A DNA stretch of 17,718 nt from an uncultured Roseburia sp. (GCA_947564765.1 CANODN010000010.1:1-17718), one strand, 5' to 3'; positions 7,481-16,188 are shown, counted from the first letter of the stretch. Program-made: numbers and translations. Notes: generated by a model not told the origin, from the sequence alone.

Positions 7481-8164
7481 TTAGCCATCTGCTAATTCCG
7501 AATCATCCTCTGAACCTGAATCTCCTCCGGAGGTTCCTGTAAGTTCTTTGATTCTCTTCTCTAATGCCTCTAATTTCTCCAGATCTTCTTTGCTGACAAA
7601 TCCCTGCTGATATGAATTCATTGCATTATAAACTTCTCTGGCTTTTGCGACTGCATCTGCATCACCTGTTGTTGCACTTGCTGCAGGTGGAAGCTTTGCA
7701 ATCATTGCCGAAAACAGATTTGCCATCTGGAACGCTTCATAATAAGCGCTGTCTGCTACTGTATCCAATGTATCAATCGAATAAATTCCATCCTCTACAG
7801 CCAGATAAATTTCTCCGCCTTCGTGCATGACATAATCTACTTTGCCGCTTATTGTGCCGACATCTGTGTTTAAAATAACATATTTGCCGACCAGACTGTT
7901 TGCCATACCCTGGCTTATGGTATCGGAAAGATTCTGTGTTGCCTCTAACTGCGAAAATGTCGCAAGCTGTGAAATATATTCCGTATTATCCATAGGCTCC
8001 AACGGGTCCTGATACTGCATCTGCGCCACCAAAAGCTGTAAAAACGCTTCTTTGTCAAGGCCTGCTGTTTTTTTACTGTCCAGCCCCTTCTTATTGGTTG
8101 ACGAAGTCTCTGCACTGTTGTCTACTACTTTGCCGTTTTCCACCGGCACCGTCAATACTGCCAT
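7481..8164 (-). CDS. flgD: Flagellar hook cap protein FlgD with extra C-terminal helical hairpin
   Basis: The protein has 227 residues. Residues 35-80 are the diagnostic FlgD N-terminal region: EAFLQLLVAQMQYQDPLEPM, then DNTEYISQLATFSQLEATQNL. A compact beta-rich section follows from LVGKYV (91-96) to about 137, as in short Firmicute FlgD proteins. FlgD caps the growing hook and is needed to add FlgE subunits. Unusually, residues 155-208 add a predicted helical hairpin, with IAKLPPA, then AVAKAREVYNAMNSYQQGFV and LEKLEALEKRIKEL. This resembles repeats seen in Firmicute surface and wall-associated proteins. A Gly/Ser/Asp/Glu-rich tail ends the protein. The ribosome binding site is AAGAGGTG, 6 bases before the ATG. 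Confidence 0.94.
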   Translation of the reverse strand: MAVLTVPVENGKVVDNSAETSSTNKKGLDSKKTAGLDKEAFLQLLVAQMQYQDPLEPMDNTEYISQLATFSQLEATQNLSDTISQGMANSLVGKYVILNTDVGTISGKVDYVMHEGGEIYLAVEDGIYSIDTLDTVADSAYYEAFQMANLFSAMIAKLPPAASATTGDADAVAKAREVYNAMNSYQQGFVSKEDLEKLEALEKRIKELTGTSGGDSGSEDDSELADG

Positions 8165-8197
8165 AAGTTACACCTCTTTCCCTGTTTCTTATTACTC

Positions 8198-9664
8198 CTA
8201 CGCCGTCAGATCTACCTGGTTCCCGTTGTCCTTCATAATCTGCGCTGCCAGCCGCTCTTCCTCTGACATCAGTCCGGACAGACCGTCCAGTTCATTTAAG
8301 TTCAGATTTCTTCTGGTCCCTTTCTGGGATTTCTGCATCTGCTCTCTTGCCTGCTCTTCCTCTCTGGCATTTTCTTCCAGATTTTGTTCAAACTCATGGG
8401 TTCCAACTGTCACTTCAATTGCATCTACTTTGATGCCCTGCTGATTTAAGCTCTGCCGCAATTCCACAATCTGTACTTCCAGAGCTTCCTTGACTGCCGT
8501 ATTCTGCGCTGTAATCTGCGCCCGAATGATACCTTCTCTTTCTGAAATATTCAGATAAAGCTTTCCAAGATTCTCCGGATTCAGCTGCATCTCCATGGAA
8601 GTTTCTGCCGCCGAAATCGTCACCCGGACATTTCTTGCGATCTGATCAATCAAATCAAATGCATCTACCTGGCTGGTATAAGGCTGCATGGTTTCTTCAG
8701 GAATGATAAATTCTTCTGTTCTTACAGACTGCTGCTCAGCAAAAATCGTACCAGTGTGTGTCACATCTGCTCCTTTGTCTTTGGAATGATCCATAAGACT
8801 TTGCTCTTCTTCGGAGGATGTTCCTGCTTCTTCTTTTACACCGACGTTCATTTCTTCTGCCGGCTTTGTCTCTTCCAAAGACTGCCCGGATTCTCTTGTA
8901 ACCACCGGTTCTTCCTTCTCTGCCGTAACGGTCTCTGACTGTTCCTTTAACAGAGCTGCATCCATAGGATGCTCCTGTGATAATCTGTTGTCGTTCGCCG
9001 CAGCCGTCTGGTCTGTCTGCTCTTCTTCCATTCCTGCAGTAATTTCCACTTCGGGCATTTCCTGCTGCTTTGTCTGTTCCCATGCTTCACACAGCACATT
9101 CCATTCTTCCTTGGTTATGCCAAGCTCTGCACATAAAGCTTCTGTCGCTCCTGTCACCTGCTCCATGATGTTTTGAAATGCATCGCTGGAAAACAGTGTT
9201 CCGATGTCTTCTCCCGTCAGCTCCTGTACCAAAGCCGTCAGCTCCTGCAGATTTCTGACGTCTAAAATATTCATTCCAAGACGTTCCATTGCAGCGGAAA
9301 TCTCTTCATCTGTCACACCCAGCTCTTCCTTTAGAATACCGCGGATTTCTTCTTCATAAGCCTGCAAAGCATCTGCCGCCTCTGACTGAATCTCTTCCGG
9401 TGATGACGTTTGTTGTACCGATACGTTTTTTGCCGGACTGGAATATGTATCATATGCCGTATTCGCCGTATTCGCTGCATCTCCATAAAACTGCACCTGT
9501 TTGGAATCCGCAGCTGCATTCATATTCGGCAGGCTGTTCTGATTCAAAAGCTCCATAAAGCCGGCTGAAAAATCCGGTTCTGTCTCTTTGCTTTTGGATT
9601 CCGCCTTTAAGTTTGCCTTAATCTGCAAAATTCCCTTTACAATTCCGGAAATTTCCGTTCCCAT
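8198..9664 (-). CDS. fliK: Flagellar hook-length control protein FliK
   Basis: The protein has 488 residues. The C-terminal Flg_hook domain (about 345-425) is recognisable by its VRVTISAAETSMEMQ strand, the LNPENLGKLYLNI motif (361-373) and a QQGIKVDAIEVTV end. This is the part that switches export substrate when the hook reaches its length. Residues 100-200 form a helical region with two similar segments: ILKEELGVTDEEISAAMERLG (110-130) and EALCAELGITKEEWNVLCEAW (175-195). Residues 200-330 are a disordered, Glu/Thr-rich ruler-like stretch. The low-complexity middle is normal for FliK. A strong AAAGGAGG ribosome binding site lies 9 bases before the ATG. The gene sits between the MotE-like gene and flgD, as expected for the hook-assembly cluster. 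Confidence 0.93.
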   Translation of the reverse strand: MGTEISGIVKGILQIKANLKAESKSKETEPDFSAGFMELLNQNSLPNMNAAADSKQVQFYGDAANTANTAYDTYSSPAKNVSVQQTSSPEEIQSEAADALQAYEEEIRGILKEELGVTDEEISAAMERLGMNILDVRNLQELTALVQELTGEDIGTLFSSDAFQNIMEQVTGATEALCAELGITKEEWNVLCEAWEQTKQQEMPEVEITAGMEEEQTDQTAAANDNRLSQEHPMDAALLKEQSETVTAEKEEPVVTRESGQSLEETKPAEEMNVGVKEEAGTSSEEEQSLMDHSKDKGADVTHTGTIFAEQQSVRTEEFIIPEETMQPYTSQVDAFDLIDQIARNVRVTISAAETSMEMQLNPENLGKLYLNISEREGIIRAQITAQNTAVKEALEVQIVELRQSLNQQGIKVDAIEVTVGTHEFEQNLEENAREEEQAREQMQKSQKGTRRNLNLNELDGLSGLMSEEERLAAQIMKDNGNQVDLTA

Positions 9665-9699
9665 TTCTTTTCGCCTCCTTTCTATAAAATATACATTTT

Positions 9700-10617
9700 T
9701 TATTTAGATTCAGAGGGATTCATGATCTTGGTCAGCTTTGCCGCTGTTTCCGCATTCATGGCCCCCAGAATACTCGAACTTGCATCTGCATCCATGGCCT
9801 TTAATATTTTAGCCACCAGCTTCAGATCTCCTGTCATGGTATCGAAAATCGCCGCCGCCTGTTTGGGCTTCATGGAAGAATACATACTGATGTATTGTTC
9901 CAATTCTTCATCCTTCTGCTGCTGCTCCAATACCTGCTTGTAAATCGCCTCTGCATTGGCCGGATCAATACTTTCGTAAAATTCCTTATATGCATTTATA
10001 TCGGGCGCCTGATCGGAAAACACAACCTCTTCATCAAATTTTTGTTTCAGTTCTTCAAAGGCTGCTTCCCTTGCTTTGTACTCTTCTAACTGCGCAGACT
10101 GCTCCTGCAGTGTATCGTTATGGCTCTGGCTTTCCTCTCTGGCATTCTTTTCATTCTGAAGCTCAGTCTCAAGAGCTTTAATTCTTGCAACCGCTTCATC
10201 CAATGTCGCATAAGGCTGCTCTGTACTGCCTTCCGGTACTCCCAAATCGGTTTCATCTGTATCCGGCAGTATCCGGTTTACATATGGAACATCCTCTAAC
10301 AGAGGTTTTAATACGGTGGAACCAAATCCGCCCACATCCATTTTTACTAACAAAGCAAGAATCGCAAGCCATATTGCAATAATAACGATTGTCACAAGAA
10401 ATACAGCCAGCTTGCTTCCGCCGCTTTCTTCTTCATACTCCCCGTCTGCTTCCATTGCTCTTTGAATCTCTTCCGGAGATGCACCCGCTTTTTCCAGCTG
10501 TTTCCTTCTCTTTTCTGCTCTTTTGGCTGCCTTTTCTGCTTTTTTGGCCTCTTTCGCAGCTTTTTTGGCTGCTTTTGTGTCTTCTGCCTCTTCCGGTATT
10601 GTATTCTTATCTGCCAT
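9700..10617 (-). CDS. MotE/YlxF-like flagellar membrane protein
   Basis: The protein has 305 residues. A long, highly charged Lys/Ala/Glu-rich cytoplasmic N-terminus (14-66) precedes one membrane helix (about 70-92, LAVFLVTIVIIAIWLAILAL). A predicted coiled coil follows (about 135-200), then a C-terminal helical domain like the N-terminal region of MgtE (about 205-300; MYSSMKPKQAAAIFDTM and ILKAMDADASSSILGAM). The same layout and position after fliJ are seen in Bacillus YlxF, and the family is named MotE for a related motility protein. Its likely role is a basal-body or stator-associated chaperone; this is inferred. Start: the frame is open to a GTG at 10626, but an AGGCGG site directly abuts it, whereas the ATG at 10617 has about 8 bases of spacing and gives MADKN. 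Confidence 0.85.
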   Translation of the reverse strand: MADKNTIPEEAEDTKAAKKAAKEAKKAEKAAKRAEKRRKQLEKAGASPEEIQRAMEADGEYEEESGGSKLAVFLVTIVIIAIWLAILALLVKMDVGGFGSTVLKPLLEDVPYVNRILPDTDETDLGVPEGSTEQPYATLDEAVARIKALETELQNEKNAREESQSHNDTLQEQSAQLEEYKAREAAFEELKQKFDEEVVFSDQAPDINAYKEFYESIDPANAEAIYKQVLEQQQKDEELEQYISMYSSMKPKQAAAIFDTMTGDLKLVAKILKAMDADASSSILGAMNAETAAKLTKIMNPSESK

Positions 10618-10632
10618 ATTCTTCACCGCCTG

Positions 10633-11079
10633 TTATTCTTCATTATGATGATAGGTATAACTTACCAACTCGTCTACCTCTTTTTTCTCTTCATACGCCA
10701 GCTCCACCTTGAATTCTTCGAATTTCTTTTCCCGAAGCTTTTCGTAGGTTTTCCGTTCTATCATGACTTCATTCAATCTCTTCCGAACAGCCTCCAGCTG
10801 CTTTTCCGCTTTATGTACGTTCATCATCTGCCCACGGATTCTTGTTTTCATGGTCTCCACTGCCTTCCGGCAGGTATTCACTTCCACAAGATCCAATGTT
10901 CCTTCCAAAAGCTTTCTCGCCTGTTTATCATATCCGGCTTTCTGGATCATCAAATCCTGCAGTACTTCCTGTTCCTCGGCAAGCTTTGCCGACGCCAGCC
11001 CAAAAGCGATCTTTTCCTGGCTTTCCAACTTTTCTTTGATGTTTAATACACTTTGTAACTGATACCGAAACCTGGCCAT
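10633..11079 (-). CDS. fliJ: Flagellar export protein FliJ
   Basis: This is an almost fully helical, charged protein of 148 residues, typical of FliJ, which folds as an antiparallel coiled coil like the F1 gamma subunit. It begins MARFRYQLQSVLNIKEKLES, the family's usual F-x-Y-x-LQ-x-VL start, and ends in a KKFEEFKVELAYEEKKEVDE segment. FliJ fits into the FliI hexamer and escorts export chaperones. Start: the frame could begin at 11100, but the ATG at 11079 matches the family N-terminus and has an AAGGTG ribosome binding site about 6 bases upstream. This gives a 10-base gap after the fliI stop. The next gene, MotE-like, follows after 15 bases. Confidence 0.9.
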   Translation of the reverse strand: MARFRYQLQSVLNIKEKLESQEKIAFGLASAKLAEEQEVLQDLMIQKAGYDKQARKLLEGTLDLVEVNTCRKAVETMKTRIRGQMMNVHKAEKQLEAVRKRLNEVMIERKTYEKLREKKFEEFKVELAYEEKKEVDELVSYTYHHNEE

Positions 11080-11089
11080 TTTCTTCACC

Positions 11090-12409
11090 TTATTCTGCAA
11101 AAAGATTTTCTAACAGCTGTTCTTCTTCTTCAAACTCAAACTTTTCCATAGTATCCTGCACCAAAAATGCATTTACCGCGTCTATTTTGGAAATCGCATA
11201 GTCAATTCCCGGATTGGAACCCCGTTTGTATGCGCCGATATTAATCAAATCCTCTGCTTCCTGATAAGTGGCAAGCACATTCCGCAATTTTCCCGCGGCC
11301 CCTTTATGATCCTTAGAAGCTATGGAACTCATAACCCTGGATATACTCTGTAAAACATCAATGGCCGGGTAATGGTTTCTGTGCCCTAATTTTCTGGAAA
11401 GCATAATATGTCCATCCAAAATACTACGCGCCGTATCAGTAATCGGTTCATTCATATCATCGCCGTCCACCAATACGGTATACAATCCTGTAATCGATCC
11501 CTTCTCTGCATTCCCCGCCCGCTCTAACAGCTTCGGCATCTCTGAATATACGCTGGGCGGATAGCCTCTGGTAACCGGAGGCTCGCCGGAAGCAAGTCCG
11601 ATCTCCCTCTGAGCCATGGAAAAACGCGTCAGAGAGTCCATCATCAAAAGGACATCTTTTCCCTGATCTCTGAAATACTCTGCAATGGCCGTAGCTGTTT
11701 TCGCCGCCTTGTTTCGGATCAACGCTGGTTTATCCGAGGTTGCCACAACAACGACTGACCGTTTCATTCCCTCTTCGCCCAAATCTCTTTCGATAAATTC
11801 CCGGACTTCTCTGCCCCGCTCCCCGATCAGAGCAATGACATTGATATCCGCTCTGGTATTTCTGGCAAACATCCCCATCAACGTACTCTTCCCCACGCCG
11901 GAGCCTGCAAAAATACCGATTCTTTGTCCTTTTCCTACTGTAATCAGGCCATCCACTGCCTTTACTCCCAAAGGAAGTATTTCGTCTATGATCTTACGTT
12001 TCATAGGATCTGGAGACGGCGCTTCCACCGGATATTCTTCTGCACCATGAAAATCAGGCAGATTCTCAATTCTTCCGATTCCATCCACCATATGCCCCAA
12101 CAGGGCGTCACCTGCCATAACAGACAACGGATGTCCTGTATTTTCTACGGTACATCCAATCCCCAGGCCTTCTACACTTTCGTAAGGCATCAAAAGCAGG
12201 CGGTTGTCCCGTATTCCGACTACTTCCGCCATTACCGAATTATTCTGATCAATCACGATGCGGCATAAATCATTTAATTTTGCATCCGGTCCTACGGATT
12301 CAATTGTCAAACCTACAATCTTTACTACTTTTCCAAGCCGGTCAAAATAGGTACGGTCCGCCAGTTGTAAATATTTGTCGAAATTATATGCCACGTTTCT
12401 CATCCTCAC
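11090..12409 (-). CDS. fliI: Flagellum-specific ATP synthase FliI (type III export ATPase)
   Basis: The protein has 439 residues, normal for FliI. Walker A is AGSGVGKST at 168-176, Walker B is VLLMMDSLTRF around 253-263, and the family motifs VIALIGERGREVREFIE and SGEPPVTRGYPPSVYSEMPKLLERAG are complete. It forms the hexameric cytoplasmic ATPase that drives export of axial proteins together with FliH and FliJ, whose genes flank it. The start is probably the GTG at 12409, overlapping the fliH stop by four bases (GTGA). An ATG six bases further in (12403) is an alternative. Neither has a strong ribosome binding site, which points to coupling with fliH. Confidence 0.97.
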   Translation of the reverse strand: MRMRNVAYNFDKYLQLADRTYFDRLGKVVKIVGLTIESVGPDAKLNDLCRIVIDQNNSVMAEVVGIRDNRLLLMPYESVEGLGIGCTVENTGHPLSVMAGDALLGHMVDGIGRIENLPDFHGAEEYPVEAPSPDPMKRKIIDEILPLGVKAVDGLITVGKGQRIGIFAGSGVGKSTLMGMFARNTRADINVIALIGERGREVREFIERDLGEEGMKRSVVVVATSDKPALIRNKAAKTATAIAEYFRDQGKDVLLMMDSLTRFSMAQREIGLASGEPPVTRGYPPSVYSEMPKLLERAGNAEKGSITGLYTVLVDGDDMNEPITDTARSILDGHIMLSRKLGHRNHYPAIDVLQSISRVMSSIASKDHKGAAGKLRNVLATYQEAEDLINIGAYKRGSNPGIDYAISKIDAVNAFLVQDTMEKFEFEEEEQLLENLFAE

Positions 12410-13200
12410 GCACTTAATGATCTCAAATCCTTTATTAAATTCTTAAGCTGCACATCCATGCTGCAGTCAAATACACCTGTTTCCGTCTCAATGATACACT
12501 GATTTCCATTTAAAGACGTATCCGAAACGATCTCCAAGGACATATCATGCCCTACCCGATCTAAAATCTCATCTCTATGATATTCTAAAAATTCCTTCTG
12601 TTCTCCGCTTACCCGTATCCGGAAGCTCTTTGTTCCTTCAATATTGGCAATGGCATTACCGGCCAGATAAAGCAAAATTTCCCTTTTATCTTTAAGTTGA
12701 ATATGAAAAACTTTTTCTACAACCGTCAATATCACATCCAAAAGCTTCGGTTCCAGTTCCTGCATCTGCGCTTCATAATTCTCCCGGCACTGAATCTCTA
12801 AACGATCCAGTTCTTCTCTTTTCTGCTGATACTCTGCTTCCAGTGTCTCCTGCGCCTGTTGAAACCCATCCTCATATCCCTTTTTGCCGCCTTCTTCTCT
12901 GGCTTTCACAAAAATTTCTTCCGATTCCGTTCTGGCAGAAGAAAGGATCGCATCAGATTCTTCTTTGGCTTCCTTTAAAATACGCTCCGCTTCTTCTTTG
13001 GCTTCTCGCAAAACCTCTGCCGGATCTTCCTCTTCCACACGGTCGGCGATCAGATCTAAATTCTGAAATCCATCACCTGCCCCGCCTCCCTGCTGCCTCG
13101 CCAGGCTGGCAAGTTTTTGTTCCACCATGGAATTGTAATCCATCATTCGGACATTTTGCTGCTGTTCAATGGTATTATATTGTTTAAACAGATTAGACAA
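12406..13200 (-). CDS. fliH: Flagellar export ATPase regulator FliH
   Basis: The protein has 264 residues. Residues 60-160 are a long predicted coiled coil rich in Glu/Ala (VLREAKEEAERILKEAKEES and onward), with a glycine-spaced segment EGGKKGYEDGFQQA typical of FliH. The C-terminal domain (about 165-264) resembles the V/F-type ATPase E/delta subunit. FliH regulates FliI and tethers it to the C-ring via FliN/FliY. Start: the frame is open to a GTG at 13212, but that GTG is part of the GGAGGTG ribosome binding site. A TTG at 13200, nine bases downstream, gives MSNLFKQYN and is preferred. It overlaps the fliG end by eight bases, and its ribosome binding site lies in the Gly-Gly codons of fliG. 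Confidence 0.9.
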   Translation of the reverse strand: MSNLFKQYNTIEQQQNVRMMDYNSMVEQKLASLARQQGGGAGDGFQNLDLIADRVEEEDPAEVLREAKEEAERILKEAKEESDAILSSARTESEEIFVKAREEGGKKGYEDGFQQAQETLEAEYQQKREELDRLEIQCRENYEAQMQELEPKLLDVILTVVEKVFHIQLKDKREILLYLAGNAIANIEGTKSFRIRVSGEQKEFLEYHRDEILDRVGHDMSLEIVSDTSLNGNQCIIETETGVFDCSMDVQLKNLIKDLRSLSA

Positions 13201-14200
13201 CGATCTCGTCACCTCCGCCTCTGGAAATTACGATCTCGCCAGAGTCTTCTAACTTACGAATTACACCGACAATCTTCTGCTGTGCTTCTTCCACATCCTT
13301 CATGCGGACAGGACCCATAAATTCCATATCCTCCCGGATCATAGATGCCAGACGCTTGGAAAGGTTCTTGAATATCGTATTCTGAACCTCTTCATTTGCA
13401 CTCTTAAGCGCAACGGAAAGATCACTGTTTTCCACATCACGAAGCACACGCTGAATCGCACGGTCATCAAGCAGCATAATATCCTCGAATACAAACATCT
13501 TCTTGCGGATCTCGTCTGCCAGTTCCGGTTCTTCGATCTCTAAAGATTCCATAATATGCTTTTCTGTCGAACGGTCTACCGTATTCAAAATGTTGACAAT
13601 GGCATCTACACCGCCCACAATCGTGTAATCCTGATTGATCAGAGAAGATAGCTTTCTTTCCAACACGCGTTCCACCTCTTTGACAACATCCGGAGAAGTC
13701 CGGTCCATCGTCGCAATTCTCTTGGCAACATCCGACTGCACTTCCGACGAAAGCGCACTCATGATCATCGCCGCCTGTGCCGGCGTCAAATAAGACAAAA
13801 TCATAGCAATCGTCTGCGGATGCTCATCCTGAATAAAGTTCAGCACCTGACTGGGATCAGTCTTGCGGACAAATTCAAAAGGCCGAACCTGCAGGGAAGC
13901 CGTCAGCTTCGAGATAACCTCCTGTGCTCTGTCACCACCCAACGCCTTATCCAGCAATTCTTTGGCATATGCAATACCGCCCTCTGCAATATACTGCTGG
14001 GCCAGGCATACCTGGTAAAATTCCTCCAGAACCTTTTCCTTTACCTGGGGAGCCACACTCCTGGTGTTTGCAATCTCCAATGTCAATTCTTCTATTTCTT
14101 CTTCTTTTAAATGCTTAAAAATATCTGCCGACTTTTCCGGTCCCAATGCAATCAGTAATACCGCAGCCTTTTGGACACCGGTTAATTCTTCGCTGCTCAT
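13193..14200 (-). CDS. fliG: Flagellar motor switch protein FliG
   Basis: The protein has 335 residues. The N-terminal domain starts MSSEELTGVQKAAVLLIALG and binds FliF. The middle domain has the EHPQT motif (126-130) that contacts FliM. The C-terminal torque domain keeps its charged helix (MFVFEDIMLLDDRAIQRVLRD), which faces the MotA loop. FliG is the rotor part that receives torque from the stator. Start: the frame extends to a GTG at 14212, but the ATG at 14200 is preceded by GAGGAG and gives the standard family start. It lies two bases after the fliF stop. It ends in a Gly-Gly-Gly-Asp-Glu tail whose codons supply the fliH ribosome binding site. Confidence 0.97.
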   Translation of the reverse strand: MSSEELTGVQKAAVLLIALGPEKSADIFKHLKEEEIEELTLEIANTRSVAPQVKEKVLEEFYQVCLAQQYIAEGGIAYAKELLDKALGGDRAQEVISKLTASLQVRPFEFVRKTDPSQVLNFIQDEHPQTIAMILSYLTPAQAAMIMSALSSEVQSDVAKRIATMDRTSPDVVKEVERVLERKLSSLINQDYTIVGGVDAIVNILNTVDRSTEKHIMESLEIEEPELADEIRKKMFVFEDIMLLDDRAIQRVLRDVENSDLSVALKSANEEVQNTIFKNLSKRLASMIREDMEFMGPVRMKDVEEAQQKIVGVIRKLEDSGEIVISRGGGDEIVV

Positions 14201-14202
14201 CT

Positions 14203-15819
14203 TTAATCCCACTCCTCATTCAACCAGTTACGCAGCAGTGATGCTGCCGCTTCCGGATTGCCATCTACGAAATTCTCGATCAAAATACGTGTCTCTGATT
14301 TCTCTGTGAATCCGATATCCTGCAGCGAATCTTCCGATCCCTCCTGCACTTTTGTTGTCTCAAGCAGAGTTTCCACCGAAAGCTCCGGTTCCATTTCTTC
14401 CTCCTGCTGCTTTCTGGTGCTTCGGAACACAACAAAGCCTAACAACGCAAAAATCAGAACCGCCAATACAATCTGCAGATAATCTGCAACATCTCGTCCA
14501 CCGGAAGACGCATATTTAAAAAACGGTACATCATATGCAACAATTGTAATATTCTCTCTTGCAATTCCGGTTGCATTTGCTACCATATCATAAAACTCAT
14601 CATCTACGGTCGTTTTCACACGGCTGCTGTTCTGAGCCACAAATTCATCAAAGGTAATATCCGAAAGGGTTCCGTCTGCCTTTAATGCATTTTCATCATA
14701 AACCACATAAGAAGTTGCCACAACGGAAATCGAAGAATTTTCAAAATCCACCGTTCCGCCATCGTTTTTCCTTCTGGTAATCTCCTGACTGGTGAGATAT
14801 TGCTCCTTACTCTCACTGGTAGAAGAGGATGTGATTTCCGAATCCTGCATTACATATGTATTATTATCCTGATCGTTGCTGTCTGTACCCGGAAGACCTG
14901 CCGGTCCTCCTTCCGCTTCCGATTCAAATGTATTTCTGCTGTCTAAATATCCCTGATCCCGTCCCTCATCAACATAGTAACGCTGATTGGTATAATCTTC
15001 TGTACTGAAATCCATAGCAAGATTCAGGCCGACTTCTACGTTGTCATATACATCCGTACCAAGTACAATTCCCTTTACCTCGCTTTTCACCATTTTCTCC
15101 GCCTTGCTCTTTAATGAAAGCTGAGAATTGGCGCTTCCGATAGATGTACTGCTGTCTCCGCCGGAAAAAAGAACATTGCTGTTGGAATCTAAAATCAATA
15201 TATGATCTGTGGAGTCATTGCCCACCTCAGTCGCTATAAACTTGGCGATTCCTGCCGTCTGTTCCTCTTCCAGTTCTCCGCTCAGTTCCAGGACGACACT
15301 TGCATATGTTTCCTGTCCCATGGAAATAATTGTTCCATCCTCTTCCGGAATAGAAAGGGAAACCCAGGCATTTGCTACATTGGAAATCACTTTCAGCTGA
15401 TCTTCAAATTTCTTTTCCAGATACAACTGATATTTTTTATTTTTATCCGATTCTGTCGTACTAAAGCTTCCGTCAAATACATTGTCGATGCCATAGCCTT
15501 CCGTCGGAATGCCATTGGACCCCAGCAAAATAGACGCATTAGACTCGTCCTTCTTGTCAATGGAAAATGTCAGTCCATCCGACGATATTTCCGCATCGAT
15601 ATTCTCACTTTCCAAAAGCTCTTTTACTTCTGATGCCTGCTTGGTATTTTCACAGGTAATCAATGTAACCATACTCGGTCTGTTCATGACAACCGCCAAT
15701 ATCACCAGTGCCAATATAACGACTGCCGTAAGACTAAGCAGAAGCGTTTTCTGCTTTGTGGAAAACTTTTTCCACCATTCTGTAATTCGATTTAAAATAT
15801 TCTGCACTCTCTCTGGCAT
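14203..15819 (-). CDS. fliF: Flagellar MS-ring protein FliF
   Basis: The protein has 538 residues and two membrane helices, at about 26-46 (LLLSLTAVVILALVILAVV) and about 448-467 (LQIVLAVLIFALLGFVVF). Between them lie the ring-building motifs, including the secretin-like YscJ domain (residues about 48-215, with LITCENTKQASEVKELLESE near its start) and the second FliF domain. The C-terminal cytoplasmic tail (about 505-538, TRILIENFVDGNPEAAASLL then RNWLNEEWD) binds FliG. FliF forms the MS ring in the membrane, the base for the C-ring and the export gate. The ATG has an AGGTAGGGA ribosome binding site. The final codons (Asn-Glu-Glu-Trp) contain the GAGGAG site of fliG. Confidence 0.97.
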   Translation of the reverse strand: MPERVQNILNRITEWWKKFSTKQKTLLLSLTAVVILALVILAVVMNRPSMVTLITCENTKQASEVKELLESENIDAEISSDGLTFSIDKKDESNASILLGSNGIPTEGYGIDNVFDGSFSTTESDKNKKYQLYLEKKFEDQLKVISNVANAWVSLSIPEEDGTIISMGQETYASVVLELSGELEEEQTAGIAKFIATEVGNDSTDHILILDSNSNVLFSGGDSSTSIGSANSQLSLKSKAEKMVKSEVKGIVLGTDVYDNVEVGLNLAMDFSTEDYTNQRYYVDEGRDQGYLDSRNTFESEAEGGPAGLPGTDSNDQDNNTYVMQDSEITSSSTSESKEQYLTSQEITRRKNDGGTVDFENSSISVVATSYVVYDENALKADGTLSDITFDEFVAQNSSRVKTTVDDEFYDMVANATGIARENITIVAYDVPFFKYASSGGRDVADYLQIVLAVLIFALLGFVVFRSTRKQQEEEMEPELSVETLLETTKVQEGSEDSLQDIGFTEKSETRILIENFVDGNPEAAASLLRNWLNEEWD

Positions 15820-15835
15820 ATTGTATCCCTACCTA

Positions 15836-16153
15836 TTAAATTGACATATTCATGATTTCTTTGTACGCATCCAACACCTTGTCCCTGACTGCAACAGTAT
15901 ACTGCAGGGCAATATTCGCCTTCTGCTGTGCTGCTGCCAGCTCATGCGTACTTACAGCTTCACCCAGCGCGAACTGAATCTCGGCTGATTCTGCAGCATT
16001 CTGATAATCATTTGTCTCGTTAATCATATTCATTGCCGCATCCAAAATAGAACCAAAACTCTTATCCTTTTCGTCCGAAGTCTCATTGGTCTTATTCAGA
16101 CCGTACTGTGTAAGATAATCCGGTGATACACTATATAATGAAGGGATGTTCAT
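15836..16153 (-). CDS. fliE: Flagellar hook-basal body complex protein FliE
   Basis: This small helical protein has 105 residues, the usual FliE size. Its C-terminal half carries the family pattern AEIQFALGEAVSTHELAAAQ (about 57-76), followed by KANIALQYTVAVRDKVLDAYKEIMNMSI. FliE joins the MS ring to the proximal rod, is exported early, and opens the path for rod subunits. Its place between flgC and fliF is the conserved order. A GAGGAGG ribosome binding site lies about 8 bases upstream of the ATG. It is 16 bases from fliF and 35 from flgC. Confidence 0.95.
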   Translation of the reverse strand: MNIPSLYSVSPDYLTQYGLNKTNETSDEKDKSFGSILDAAMNMINETNDYQNAAESAEIQFALGEAVSTHELAAAQQKANIALQYTVAVRDKVLDAYKEIMNMSI

Positions 16154-16188
16154 CTTTGTATTCCTCCTCGTGTCAATCTCTCTTCTTA

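Noticed and set aside
10462..11046. 194-codon plus-strand ORF rich in Phe/Leu/Cys
   Set aside because: It is the complement of Lys/Glu-rich fliJ and the MotE-like gene; such codons give Phe/Leu-rich shadows.
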